From positions 1 to 26,202 of the forward strand of contig JBELHO010000045.1 of assembly GCA_042091375.1 (NCBI GenBank): a stretch of DNA of 26,202 nt, given 5' to 3'. The notes below the pieces were generated by a model. It worked only from the letters and a program-made list of their open reading frames with translations. It was not told the origin of the DNA and did not search any database. Position numbers and translations under genes: made by a program. Each line of letters begins with the position of its first letter. Position 1 is the first letter of the stretch. Below, one piece after another: positions 1-8,728 of this stretch. Origin of the DNA: JBELHO01 sp042091375 (lineage in GTDB: Bacteria; Pseudomonadota; Gammaproteobacteria; Enterobacterales; Alteromonadaceae).

Positions 1-53
1 CCACGACAACCGGAATCACAATCCGGGGCTCTACCAACTGAGCTATAGCCACC
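1..53 (-). tRNA. tRNA-His (anticodon GTG), 3' part cut off by the window edge
   Basis: The minus strand starts GGTGGCTATAGCTCAGTTGG, which is the acceptor 5' strand, D-arm and D-loop of gammaproteobacterial tRNA-His. The anticodon arm follows, with the anticodon GTG read from bases 17-19. The extra G encoded at -1 (base 53), a hallmark of tRNA-His, is present. The T-arm and the 3' acceptor strand lie beyond base 1. Other tRNA genes may follow outside the window. Confidence 0.96.
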
Positions 54-154
54 ATCACAATTTTGAACAGTTGTTTTTTATTAAATCAACACACTGACTG
101 AGCTTTATAAAAGCTAGCTGTAAAATAAAAAACGCTTGCCTAAAATCACCTACA

Positions 155-175
155 AATAAAGGCTTAGCCTTTATT
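155..175 (-). other. Perfect 9-bp hairpin in the tRNA-His leader
   Basis: AATAAAGGC (155-163) and GCCTTTATT (167-175) are perfect inverted repeats around a 3-base loop. The element lies inside the predicted tRNA leader. No T-run follows on the minus strand, so it is not an obvious terminator. It could be a processing or pausing structure. Confidence 0.45.
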
Positions 176-200
176 ATTGCCCGACTTCAGAACGGGGCGT

Positions 201-229
201 ATCTTAATCATCCTAATTAATGAAGTCAA
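201..229 (-). promoter_or_regulatory. Stable-RNA type promoter for the tRNA-His transcript
   Basis: On the minus strand, TTGACT (224-229) and TAAGAT (201-206) are separated by exactly 17 bases. The region just after the -10 box is GC-rich (ACGCCCCG, about 193-200). A GC-rich discriminator next to near-consensus boxes is the known signature of stringently controlled rRNA/tRNA promoters. Transcription would start near 193-195, leaving a leader of about 140 bases before the tRNA. Boxes and spacing are read directly; stringent control is inferred. Confidence 0.72.
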
Positions 230-562
230 CAACTTTTATGCCCCAATAGGATAAATTGATAGATTATTTTTGAGTAATCCACTTCTGCGATTAATAAGCT
301 GAATTTACCTTATGAGCTTACGCCTAATTCAACTGTTTAATTTATAACCAGACAGAGGATTAAATAAACACACAAAAAAGCAATGAAAAAATTAAAATCC
401 AAAATAAGAATAAAAAATAGAATGGTATACCCACAAAAGCCAAAAACAAACAATATTAGCAAAACAAAACCTGATCTTACATGTCATACTTATTTTACAT
501 AAAGCATTGTTAGTTTTTTGTTTGGTGCAATGCGAATTAACAAACCAATTGCAGAGGTTATG
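230..562. other. AT-rich spacer between the tRNA promoter and the fusion gene
   Basis: About 330 bases of A-rich DNA separate two divergent transcription units. I see no convincing sigma-70 promoter for the fusion gene; the TTACAT/CATAAA-like stretches near 478-505 are weak. A lysine-rich 39-codon frame at 383-502 reflects base composition and has no clear ribosome binding site. No RNA gene was recognised. Confidence 0.4.
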
Positions 563-2863
563 ATGAACAACTCTCCTAAAAAAGTCAGTCAAGTTTATCT
601 TGATGCGAATGCCACTACGCAAGTTTTACCGCAAGCAGCTGCGGCTGCCTTATCAACCATGGAAACACTGTTTGGCAACCCAAGTAGCAGTCATGTTACC
701 GGACTACAAGCCAAGCAAATAATGGATAAAACCAGACAACAAGCGCAAAAGGTAACCGGTGCCGGTAAAGGTAAAATTATTTTTACCAGTGGCGCAACTG
801 AAGGTATTCAGACGGCTATTTTATCAGCATTAGTCAAAGCTAAACAAACACTAGATAAAAATAAAACCTATAGTATTTTGTATGGGGCAACTGAGCATAA
901 AGCGGTACCAGAGTCACTTAGACATTGGAATCGGGTACTTGATATCAATGCACAGGTAAAAGCCATTCCAGTCAATAAATTAGGCCAACTTGATCTCGAC
1001 TTTATTGCCAAAGAAGTACCTAATGCGATCATGATATGCACCATGGCAGTAAACAACGAAACCGGTGTATATCAAGATTTACAGGTATTAGATAACATCA
1101 TCAGAGCCAATAACCCCAACGCAGCATGGATGGTTGATTGTGTTCAAGCACTGGGGAAAACACCACTAAATTTGGCCAATACAAGCATTGATTATGCGCC
1201 CTTTAGTGGCCACAAACTCTATGCTCCCAAAGGCATCGGTTTTATGTATGTCAGAGAAAATGCCGCATTTACGCCGGTTATTGCTGGAGGAGGACAAGAG
1301 AGTGGCTTGCGCTCAGGCACTGAAAACATTCCAGGTCTTGCTGCCTTAAGTGTGATTTTTGATATTTTACTCGGTAAAAGTGACACCCAATTCGCTGATC
1401 AACACACTTTAGTGGTATTTAGGCAAAAGCTTATCTCAGCATTAACCACCGCATTTCCCGACGTGGTGTTCAATCACAGCACTGAAAATTCAGTAGCGAC
1501 TACCCTGAACTTTGCAGTACCTGGTTTTAGTTCAAAAGAAATCATGGATTTATTTGACGCGGCAAATATTCGGGTTAGCTCGGGCTCTGCTTGTAGCTCA
1601 AAAGTAACCCGAAGTTTTGTCTTGGATGCCATGGGGCTACCCGCATGGCAAAGTGAATCGGCAATTAGAATGTCATTTGGTCCAGCAACGACCGAAACAG
1701 AGATAGATGAAGCTTGTACACGCATCATTTCAGCAGCGCAAGCACTGCGCCACAGTTGTTTAACCTTAGACAGCAACCACACTAATTTACAAGCGCTTGA
1801 TAATAATCAAACACTTGACGGTTTAATACAATTTAAAGTGGCTGGCAGTTGCAGTTGGTTGTATGTTGACCAACAAAGTCAAAGCGCAATTTTTATCGAC
1901 CCTTTACCTGAAGTCGCCGATCGCATAAAGACCTTATTGACTTGTCAAGGACTGAAATTACTGGCAGTTATTGATACCCACGGTCATGCCGATCATCTAT
2001 CTTGTCGTCCTGACATTGCCGCTGCATGTATGATCGATGAGATAACTGACACCTTGGGTTGGCCAACCGATGCTCAAACAACTGTCGTCATGGGTAAATC
2101 ATATCCTTACATGACAATAGGTAATAAGTGGTTAATTAAGATAGCTACCCCTGGCCATACTGGTGATAGTATGAGTTTACTTTTAACTGATCCCATTACT
2201 GATGGCAATAAGCCCTTGCATGTCCATTATGCTTTTTGCGGTGATTTGATCCTTATGGACAGTCTAGGTAGAACTAACTTCGCTACCAGTAGTGCAACCG
2301 CTATGTATAACAGTTTACAAACACTCTATAAATTAATTGGTGAACACACCCTTATTTGTCCTAGCCATGACTATAACAATGAATTTACTTCAAGTATTGC
2401 TGCAGAAATGTCCCGCAACCCACTGCTAGCTGAAGTGGTCAGCAATGCCATCAGCGAGCAGGCATTTTGCCAACAAAAACAAATAATGGATCAAGCCATT
2501 AATGATCGGTCTGGCAGTGAAATCATGTGCGGCGCTTTAATTGATGATTGTCAAAAGCACCAAGTGCTTGAGTACGACAGTGAAGATCTCAGCGAGGTGT
2601 TAAAGCAATCAACTAAAATTAAATTAATCGATATAAGAGAGCCCCATGAATATTCATTGCAACACGATCACAACTTTTCCAACAATGTCCCTTTAACTAG
2701 ACTCGTTCAGTTTGTTCAGGAAAATCAGCAAGACAAAACTCAACAACTGGTTTTGGTGTGTCGCAGTGGAAGTCGCTCGCATATAGCGGCCCAAGCATTA
2801 GCAAGACTGGGTTTCGATCGTGTTGGGCATTTAAAAGGTGGTTACGCTTTACACCAATATTAA
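563..2863 (+). CDS. Cysteine desulfurase - persulfide dioxygenase (MBL fold) - rhodanese fusion
   Basis: This 766-residue protein joins three sulfur-transfer domains. Residues about 10-390 are a class V aminotransferase of NifS/IscS type: PLP lysine in SGHK (K218), PLP-stacking His in ATEHK (H112), and the mobile-loop Cys in SSGSACSS (C344). Residues about 420-625 resemble ETHE1 persulfide dioxygenase: THGHADH (H473, H475, D477, H478), TPGHTGD (H532), GDLILMDSLGRTNF (D561) and CPSHDY. The three Fe ligands of ETHE1 (His, His, Asp) map to H473, H532 and D561. Residues about 672-766 are a rhodanese with active-site loop CRSGSRS (C733). Inferred role: Cys sulfur moves to persulfide, which is oxidised to sulfite or passed to the rhodanese, in the cytoplasm. 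Known families are separate proteins or dioxygenase-rhodanese fusions. The ATG at 563 is chosen because AGAGG (553-557) lies 5 bases before it; the frame stays open upstream to an ATG at 518. No isc or suf genes are adjacent. Confidence 0.9.
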   Translation: MNNSPKKVSQVYLDANATTQVLPQAAAAALSTMETLFGNPSSSHVTGLQAKQIMDKTRQQAQKVTGAGKGKIIFTSGATEGIQTAILSALVKAKQTLDKNKTYSILYGATEHKAVPESLRHWNRVLDINAQVKAIPVNKLGQLDLDFIAKEVPNAIMICTMAVNNETGVYQDLQVLDNIIRANNPNAAWMVDCVQALGKTPLNLANTSIDYAPFSGHKLYAPKGIGFMYVRENAAFTPVIAGGGQESGLRSGTENIPGLAALSVIFDILLGKSDTQFADQHTLVVFRQKLISALTTAFPDVVFNHSTENSVATTLNFAVPGFSSKEIMDLFDAANIRVSSGSACSSKVTRSFVLDAMGLPAWQSESAIRMSFGPATTETEIDEACTRIISAAQALRHSCLTLDSNHTNLQALDNNQTLDGLIQFKVAGSCSWLYVDQQSQSAIFIDPLPEVADRIKTLLTCQGLKLLAVIDTHGHADHLSCRPDIAAACMIDEITDTLGWPTDAQTTVVMGKSYPYMTIGNKWLIKIATPGHTGDSMSLLLTDPITDGNKPLHVHYAFCGDLILMDSLGRTNFATSSATAMYNSLQTLYKLIGEHTLICPSHDYNNEFTSSIAAEMSRNPLLAEVVSNAISEQAFCQQKQIMDQAINDRSGSEIMCGALIDDCQKHQVLEYDSEDLSEVLKQSTKIKLIDIREPHEYSLQHDHNFSNNVPLTRLVQFVQENQQDKTQQLVLVCRSGSRSHIAAQALARLGFDRVGHLKGGYALHQY

Positions 2864-2879
2864 TTAAAACACTATGTGT

Positions 2880-2916
2880 ATCAACTCAGTTTCAATCATC
2901 TGTAAACTGAGTTGAT
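2880..2916. other. 13-bp inverted repeat after the fusion gene
   Basis: ATCAACTCAGTTT (2880-2892) and AAACTGAGTTGAT (2904-2916) are perfect inverted repeats with an 11-base loop. They start 16 bases after the stop codon. No T-run follows on either strand, so a classical intrinsic terminator is not supported. It may stabilise the 3' end of the mRNA or be a protein-binding palindrome. Confidence 0.5.
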
Positions 2917-2972
2917 GCAATGAGTTGAGCTCTGAATAGCTACTTTTGCACAACAACATTTAGGTGCACAGT

Positions 2973-3007
2973 AAGTTGTGAAATTGGCTTTAAACTCCAC
3001 AACTTTT
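2973..3007 (+). terminator. Weak terminator-like stem-loop between convergent genes
   Basis: AAGTTGTG (2973-2980) pairs with CACAACTT (2998-3005) across a 17-base loop, and the stem runs into a four-T stretch on the plus strand. The stem has few GC pairs and the T-run is short. It lies between two convergent genes and could serve the upstream plus-strand gene. Confidence 0.3.
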
Positions 3008-3024
3008 CATTTAACAACTGCCGT

Positions 3025-5220
3025 TTAGCCTGCCTTATCACTCGACAATTTTTGCATTAAGTAAGTGTGCTGTAATGCTAAACGCTTAGCGGTCTCTTTT
3101 AGGTTAGCTGCTGCAGAATGCCCGCCGTCTATGTTTTCATAATATAGAAATTCATGCCCTTGATCTTCCATGCGTTTTGCCATTTTTCTGGCATGTCCAG
3201 GGTGAACCCTGTCATCTTTGGTTGAAGTAATAAAAAATACTTCAGGATAATCTACTTGTGTTTCAAGGTTGTGATAAGGTGAAATCTTGCGCAAGAATTT
3301 ACCTTCAACGCTATCCTCTGGATCGCCATATTCTCCCATCCAAGAAGCGCCAGCTAAGAGGGTGTGATAACGCAGCATATCGAGTAAAGGCACGGCACAG
3401 ATCACCGCATTAAACAAATCAGGGCGCTGAGTGAACATGACCCCCATCAATAAACCACCGTTAGACCCCCCTTCAATCCCCAAATGCGCAGCAGAGGTAA
3501 TATTTTTGGCAATGAGATCTTCCGCTACGGCAATAAAGTCATCATAAATACGTTGTCGTTGAGTTTTTAAGCCAGCTTGGTGCCATTTGGGTCCATATTC
3601 GCCACCACCGCGAATATTAGCCAATACATATACCCCACCTCTTTCTAACCAAAGCTTACCACGAGTAGCAGAGTAGCTAGGGTTTAAGGACACTTCAAAG
3701 CCTCCATAGCCGTATAACAAGGTTGGGTTTTTACCATTCATTTTGGTATTTTTATCTCTAACGACAAAATAAGGTACTTGCGTACCGTCGGGTGAAGTAA
3801 CAAAAAATTGCTCACTGACCATCCGCTCCGCATCAAACCAACTCGGTAATGACTTAGCAACCGCTTTTTCACCGGTTGTGGTGTTAAAGGTATAAAGGGT
3901 ATCAGGATAGAGAAAACTTTCTGCCGAAATAAACGCAATATCTTCTTTAGGGTTAGTGCTACCAATAGATACAGAGCCATTCTCAGGAAATGGCAATTTT
4001 TCAGACGTCCATACTTTACCATCCCAATCAAATGCATAGGCGGCACCACTGACATCGCGATAGATACTCAACAACACTTTTGATTGAGTTACGCCTAAAT
4101 TACCTAAAGACGATTTTTGATCGGGACTAAACACTAAATTGACTTTATTAATTTCGCCATTTTTCATGAAATCATACACATTGAAACTGACTAAATCGCC
4201 AGTGTTATACCCTTGCCACGCTTCATTGAGTTTAACTAATATTTGTCCTTTATATTCTCCACTAATGTTTGCCTTACTGGGCAAAGGAATTTTCACTTTT
4301 TTAAAGTTAATACCATCTTCAAGAGACTTAAACCAGAAGGCCTCTGTGTCGTAAAAACTCAACGCACGGGTGCTGATGATTTCTCGACGACCATCACTTA
4401 ATTCAATTACGCCCCCCCAATAACCGACATCGGTTTGTTGACCTCGATCAAGCTCGACAGCACTTGACAATGGCGTTCCGCGCTGCCAAATTTTTGCCAC
4501 CATAGGATAACCAGAATTGGTCATGGTATTTTCGCCAAAATCGATGCCTATTATCACTCTATTTTCATCAATCCAATCCATACCGCCTTTACTTTCAGTG
4601 GTAACAAATCCGTTTTCTACAAAAGATTTTGATTGAGTATTAAACTCCCTCATCACCGCAGCATCTTTACCGCCATCAGAAAGGTTAATGAAACAACGCT
4701 GATAGTCAGGTGCAAGGCAATTATTTCCTTTATACACCCAATTTTTATTTTCACTTTTGGCCAAGGCATCAATATCTAGCACTGTTTCCCACGCTGGCTG
4801 ATCAGACAAGTAGCTAGCCAAAGTCGTTTTTCGCCATAACCCTCTGACATGTTGCTCATCTTGCCAAAAGTTATGAACTTCACCACCGCGATAACTTACA
4901 TAGGGGATTTTTTCTTTGCTATTAACAATAGCCAATACTTCATTATTCATTTGTTCAAATAAAGGATCCGCCGTTAAGCGTTCTAAAGTGCGAGCATTCC
5001 AACTTTTCACTTCAGTTAGCGCCTTTTCTCCAAGGACTTCTTCTAGGTATAAGTGATCATTATCTGTTTTACCTGGTGTGGTGTAGGTGATCATTTTATC
5101 AGTGTGTTGTGCAGAGGGTGAACTAGGCATAGTAGAGGTTTCTTGGTTGTTTAGACAGGCTGTCATTGACAGTGCCATGCAGAATATCAATGGTTTCTTT
5201 ACATGATCTAGCGGTAACAT
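3025..5220 (-). CDS. Prolyl oligopeptidase family serine peptidase (S9A), probable lipoprotein
   Basis: This is a prolyl oligopeptidase of about 731 residues, a serine peptidase that cleaves after proline in short peptides. The N-terminal half (about 50-460) contains the beta-propeller region typical of S9A. The C-terminal alpha/beta-hydrolase domain carries GGSNGG (nucleophile S586), TKDDRVHPGHA (catalytic Asp 669/670) and DGGHS (H701). The start at 5220 (MLPLDHVKK) is preferred over an in-frame ATG at 5265: it puts a hydrophobic segment and the lipobox-like SMTAC (C22) directly at the N-terminus, and AAGGA/AAAGGG stand just upstream. The mature protein would be lipid-anchored on the periplasmic side. 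The gene is convergent with the fusion gene and shares no operon. Full family length and no visible lesion. Confidence 0.93.
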   Translation of the reverse strand: MLPLDHVKKPLIFCMALSMTACLNNQETSTMPSSPSAQHTDKMITYTTPGKTDNDHLYLEEVLGEKALTEVKSWNARTLERLTADPLFEQMNNEVLAIVNSKEKIPYVSYRGGEVHNFWQDEQHVRGLWRKTTLASYLSDQPAWETVLDIDALAKSENKNWVYKGNNCLAPDYQRCFINLSDGGKDAAVMREFNTQSKSFVENGFVTTESKGGMDWIDENRVIIGIDFGENTMTNSGYPMVAKIWQRGTPLSSAVELDRGQQTDVGYWGGVIELSDGRREIISTRALSFYDTEAFWFKSLEDGINFKKVKIPLPSKANISGEYKGQILVKLNEAWQGYNTGDLVSFNVYDFMKNGEINKVNLVFSPDQKSSLGNLGVTQSKVLLSIYRDVSGAAYAFDWDGKVWTSEKLPFPENGSVSIGSTNPKEDIAFISAESFLYPDTLYTFNTTTGEKAVAKSLPSWFDAERMVSEQFFVTSPDGTQVPYFVVRDKNTKMNGKNPTLLYGYGGFEVSLNPSYSATRGKLWLERGGVYVLANIRGGGEYGPKWHQAGLKTQRQRIYDDFIAVAEDLIAKNITSAAHLGIEGGSNGGLLMGVMFTQRPDLFNAVICAVPLLDMLRYHTLLAGASWMGEYGDPEDSVEGKFLRKISPYHNLETQVDYPEVFFITSTKDDRVHPGHARKMAKRMEDQGHEFLYYENIDGGHSAAANLKETAKRLALQHTYLMQKLSSDKAG

Positions 5221-5544
5221 TATCCCTTTGTCCTTGTTTTTACTATCAAACAAAAAGAAAAACACATTTATGCTATTTTTGCAATGTTCAACTAAGAGAA
5301 ATTAACTGAATAACTTAAATAGTGAATTTTTGTTAAACCATTGAACCCGTAAAGCTTACCTTTAAATATTTACTGCCTATCTTCATCTGGTATCAACAGT
5401 TGTATCATTCTGGCTCTAGGAAAAAATAATTTTAGTTTATATAAGTAGTCTTGGAAAAGCTGTGTATTTATCAACCCAAAACCGAACAAAAAAAACAACC
5501 CTTAATTACAAACAATGTATAAAAATTAACGTAATAGGACATTT
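5221..5544. other. Divergent intergenic region (about 320 bases)
   Basis: This spacer must hold the promoters of the minus-strand peptidase and the plus-strand secreted hydrolase. I found only weak hexamer pairs and no clear operator. AGGA at 5536-5539 is the ribosome binding site for the plus-strand gene. No RNA gene or coding frame was recognised. Confidence 0.35.
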
Positions 5545-8073
5545 ATGATGAAAAAGATAAAAAGTTACATAATATTTTTAATAACTACATTATCATTTCA
5601 GGCAATTTCTGATGTTGTAGAGGATTTCGAAGATGGCAATATTGACAATTGGAATATTAACGGAAATGTTACAATTAACTCCAGTAAAACCATTGGAAAC
5701 TTTTCGATGCGACTCAAAGGTGGAGCAATTGCAGAAAGAAGTTTCCCAGAGTATGGTTTAGTTAATGTTGCACTTGCAGCAGGTAGTCTCGAGAACAATA
5801 ACTTTTGCGATGTATATGTATCAGAGGATGGTGTCAATTGGGGAACATCATTAATTAACCTCAATAAAAACCAAGATAATGGGGTATTTTCAACGGCTAG
5901 CAAGGTAACTAGTGGTGGTGCGACTTTTATAAAATACGTACAAACGGGATCCGCTGCTGATTATTGTTACGCTGACGGAATAAGTATTATCGCTGCAGGA
6001 GATCCTGAGCCTAAAATTAACATTGCTGGTAATACCTCTTTCGGGAGTTTGTTACTAAACACATCATCAACTGAAACAATTATCATATCAAATAGCGGTA
6101 ATGCAAACTTAATTGTTAACGCTATATCCGGTTTATCTTCCCCCTTTACAATTGTCAATAATACTTGCCTAATTGAACCGATATCTCCGAATAATAATTG
6201 TTCGTTTGACGTTACATTTACCCCAACAACAGAAGTGAGCTCAAATGTCACCCTTACTATTGACAATAATGATCAACCTCAAGCGCTCGTATTAAGTGGT
6301 ACTGGCGTAGCAGAGGAACCTGAGCCACCTACACCATCAGGTGACCTGCATGTGTTTTCCGGAGATGGCAATGTATCTCGAAATGCGTTGAGTTTAAATG
6401 AGTTAAATGGTAGTAATTTATCAGTAATGGATTTTTCGAATTATAGCCATGGCGTTGCAGAAATAAACGCAGATAACTCAAAAGCGCAGGAGCCAACAAA
6501 CACTTTTCAAGGTAGATTAGTTTTAAATAATGGCTCTGCGACTTCACTAACTTTTAATGAAGTCACGTCTGGCAGAGGACAGGCAGGAAATTACAATGAC
6601 CCAAGTAAGTTACCTGCTTTCGATTTTGAATTTGTGCAAATCGGCTCTCATATTATCCCCAAACAACGTGGTTTAATTGTATCAGGTAATATTGGATCAC
6701 CCGATTTTTCAGATTGGAACTATATATTAGAGCCTGGTAGAGTCTGGAATGAAAACAATGACAACGGATATAGTCGCGTATCTATTCCTTTTGCACTTCA
6801 AGAAAACCAAGCAAACTGTACACATAATGGTATCTTAACATTTGCTTTTAAAGATGATGGTTCGATTACAAAAGTAGCAGTACAAATTGGAGGTGAAACG
6901 TGCTTATATTTTCAATATGATTTAACCGGATTAGTCTCCGCTGAATACATTCAAGGTAACGTATCTGGTGCTTCGTCACTCATTTCAAATTATACAGCCG
7001 AAGTGCTCAATCGAATAGAGGTAAAACCAATAGAGCAATTGGCTACAGATTACCCAAATAGTGGTATTAATGTTAATAACATTGCATCTGAACAATCATC
7101 TGCCCCAACTACTCATGGTGTTTTATACAATGGTGTACATTATGCTGCTCCTTGTAAAACAAGACATGGTAATTATCCTTTTTGTGAAGTGATGAGCTTA
7201 CCATCTTATTCAACGGCAAAAACAGCAGTAACTAACTTTGCATTTGCATTATTAGTCGAACAAGATGCCAGTGTAAGAAATCTAATGATTTCGCCAAACG
7301 TTCCTGAGTGCCAAGATAACATCAATGGAACGAGTTCTATCTGGAGTGATGTAAGCATAGAAAATGCTTTAGACATGGCAACAGGTAACTATCGCTTGTC
7401 TTCTTATGAGGGTGATGAGGGCAGTACAGCTGTTGTTAACGAATTTTTCTTAACTTTTACACACGATGAAAAAATAAAACACTCTTGTGAACGTTATATC
7501 CGAAAGGATGCCCCTAATACGCATTTCTCTTATCACTCATCAGATACTTATATTGCAGGTGTCGCTTTGGATAATTTTTACAGTGGGGATTTATTCGATA
7601 AATTAGTCGAAGAAGTATACAAACCATTAAATCTGAGCCCTGTAACATATACTAGTGTAAGAACTGAAGGCACTATTAATGATCCCTATTGGAGTCACGG
7701 TCTTACTTGGCATTCAGATGATATGATAAAATTAGGACAGTTAATTAACGAAAATGGTGTAATCAATGGTCAGCAAGTTCTAAATTCGGCGCTCATGAAA
7801 GATATGCTGGTCATAGGAGGAGACATAGGGCTTGAAACGTATGGTCCTGAATCAACTTATCTCAATGGAATATGGACTTACGATATGGGTCAAAGAAGTT
7901 CTCCTTTATGTCCAACTGGGACTTGGGTTCCCTACATGTCTGGGTATGGAGGCATAGGAATAGTAATGTTTCCCAATGGCGCTGTGTATTATTTTGTGAG
8001 TGATAGCAGTAGTTATGCTTTCGGTGGGGCCGAAGCGGAACTAAATAAAATTAGTAACATCTGTGGAAACTAG
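5545..8073 (+). CDS. Large secreted multidomain serine hydrolase (beta-lactamase/esterase fold, ASH-like domain)
   Basis: 842 residues. The start MMKKIKSYIIFLITTLSFQA is a signal peptide, so the protein is exported. Residues about 24-150 form a beta-rich domain of unknown type. Residues about 155-255 resemble a choice-of-anchor D/ASH immunoglobulin-like domain (FGSLLLN, ISNSGNANL, CSFDVTFTP, LSGTG). A short linker EPEPPTPSG follows. Residues about 267-490 are beta-rich and unrecognised. The C-terminal part (about 500-842) is a serine beta-lactamase-like fold: STAK as the SxxK motif (S556, K559), YHS at 663-665 in place of YxN, and a Gly-rich SGYGG (799-803) near the KTG position. The substrate cannot be read; esterase, peptidase or lactamase are all possible. 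The gene is Asn-rich and AT-rich compared with its neighbours. AGGA lies 5 bases before the ATG. It ends in a strong terminator and is monocistronic. Confidence 0.8.
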   Translation: MMKKIKSYIIFLITTLSFQAISDVVEDFEDGNIDNWNINGNVTINSSKTIGNFSMRLKGGAIAERSFPEYGLVNVALAAGSLENNNFCDVYVSEDGVNWGTSLINLNKNQDNGVFSTASKVTSGGATFIKYVQTGSAADYCYADGISIIAAGDPEPKINIAGNTSFGSLLLNTSSTETIIISNSGNANLIVNAISGLSSPFTIVNNTCLIEPISPNNNCSFDVTFTPTTEVSSNVTLTIDNNDQPQALVLSGTGVAEEPEPPTPSGDLHVFSGDGNVSRNALSLNELNGSNLSVMDFSNYSHGVAEINADNSKAQEPTNTFQGRLVLNNGSATSLTFNEVTSGRGQAGNYNDPSKLPAFDFEFVQIGSHIIPKQRGLIVSGNIGSPDFSDWNYILEPGRVWNENNDNGYSRVSIPFALQENQANCTHNGILTFAFKDDGSITKVAVQIGGETCLYFQYDLTGLVSAEYIQGNVSGASSLISNYTAEVLNRIEVKPIEQLATDYPNSGINVNNIASEQSSAPTTHGVLYNGVHYAAPCKTRHGNYPFCEVMSLPSYSTAKTAVTNFAFALLVEQDASVRNLMISPNVPECQDNINGTSSIWSDVSIENALDMATGNYRLSSYEGDEGSTAVVNEFFLTFTHDEKIKHSCERYIRKDAPNTHFSYHSSDTYIAGVALDNFYSGDLFDKLVEEVYKPLNLSPVTYTSVRTEGTINDPYWSHGLTWHSDDMIKLGQLINENGVINGQQVLNSALMKDMLVIGGDIGLETYGPESTYLNGIWTYDMGQRSSPLCPTGTWVPYMSGYGGIGIVMFPNGAVYYFVSDSSSYAFGGAEAELNKISNICGN

Positions 8074-8163
8074 AACAGTAAAAAAACTCTAATCATCAGA
8101 AATATATTAGGTTATTCACATTAGCTCGTTTTGATGAATTTAGAGCGTTGTCCGATACCATAG

Positions 8164-8197
8164 AAAGGTTAGATATAAATATATCTGACCTTTTTTC
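8164..8197 (+). terminator. Intrinsic terminator after the secreted hydrolase
   Basis: AAAGGTTAGATAT (8164-8176) pairs with ATATCTGACCTTT (8181-8193) with one U-G wobble and a 4-base loop. Six Ts follow (8191-8196). It lies about 90 bases after the stop codon of the upstream plus-strand gene. Confidence 0.85.
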
Positions 8198-8241
8198 TGA
8201 AGTTTATATACTTTTTTAAAATTTTTTAAAGACTAGCAAAA

Positions 8242-8682
8242 CTAATTATTCAGTGTTTTGGCAGTTTCACCAAAATCACTGCTATAAAAATCACCAAGTA
8301 ATACGCCTACTTAATTAGACGCTGAATTGAACATGCGAATAATTTCTGATGATTCATTACTGACTATGGTTTGTCTTTGTTTATCCCAAAGGATTGGCAA
8401 AGTCACTCTACCAGTATAGTCAGCTTGTGCAGTGGTATAGATCTTCTGTAAGCCCTTTAGTTAGCGATATATCATGGTTCGATGTGCCCATGGGCACGCT
8501 AACGAAACGTACAAGTGGTAACGATCAGGCTCAGCTTTGAATCCGCTAGCGCCCGTTTCACCAGCCATGCCATCTGCTGTGATCCAATTTCTAAAACTAA
8601 ATTGAGCCCGTTTAAAACGACCATGAGTAGATTTTGTATCATAGCATTGATCTTTCCACTCACCGTCAACTAAAAGTCCCAT
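8242..8682 (-). pseudogene. Glutathionyl-hydroquinone reductase (YqjG/ECM4 family) pseudogene
   Basis: The first 73 codons give an intact N-terminus: MGLLVDGEWKDQ, KSTHGRF, FRNWITADG, and the active-site Cys in SLACPWAHRT. These match the family that reduces glutathionyl-hydroquinones. A TAA at 8461-8463 stands where the family has a residue before LKGL. The same frame then continues as LKGL, QKIYTTAQADYTGRVTLPIL, TIVSNESSEIIRMFNSAS, a second in-frame stop, and GDFYSSDF. About 38 codons between LKGL and the next block are missing compared with E. coli YqjG, and the C-terminal helical half (over 150 residues) is absent. The frame is kept over 147 codons, so decay is by nonsense changes and deletions. 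AGGAGA stands 5 bases before the ATG. Residue comparison is from memory of the family. Confidence 0.88.
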
Positions 8683-8728
8683 AAGTTTCTCCTAAAAATT
8701 TGTCATATACTCATTATTCAATAGGCAT

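Noticed and set aside
383..502. A 39-codon lysine-rich frame ahead of the fusion gene
   Set aside because: It follows from A-rich sequence, has no clear ribosome binding site and no recognisable protein pattern.
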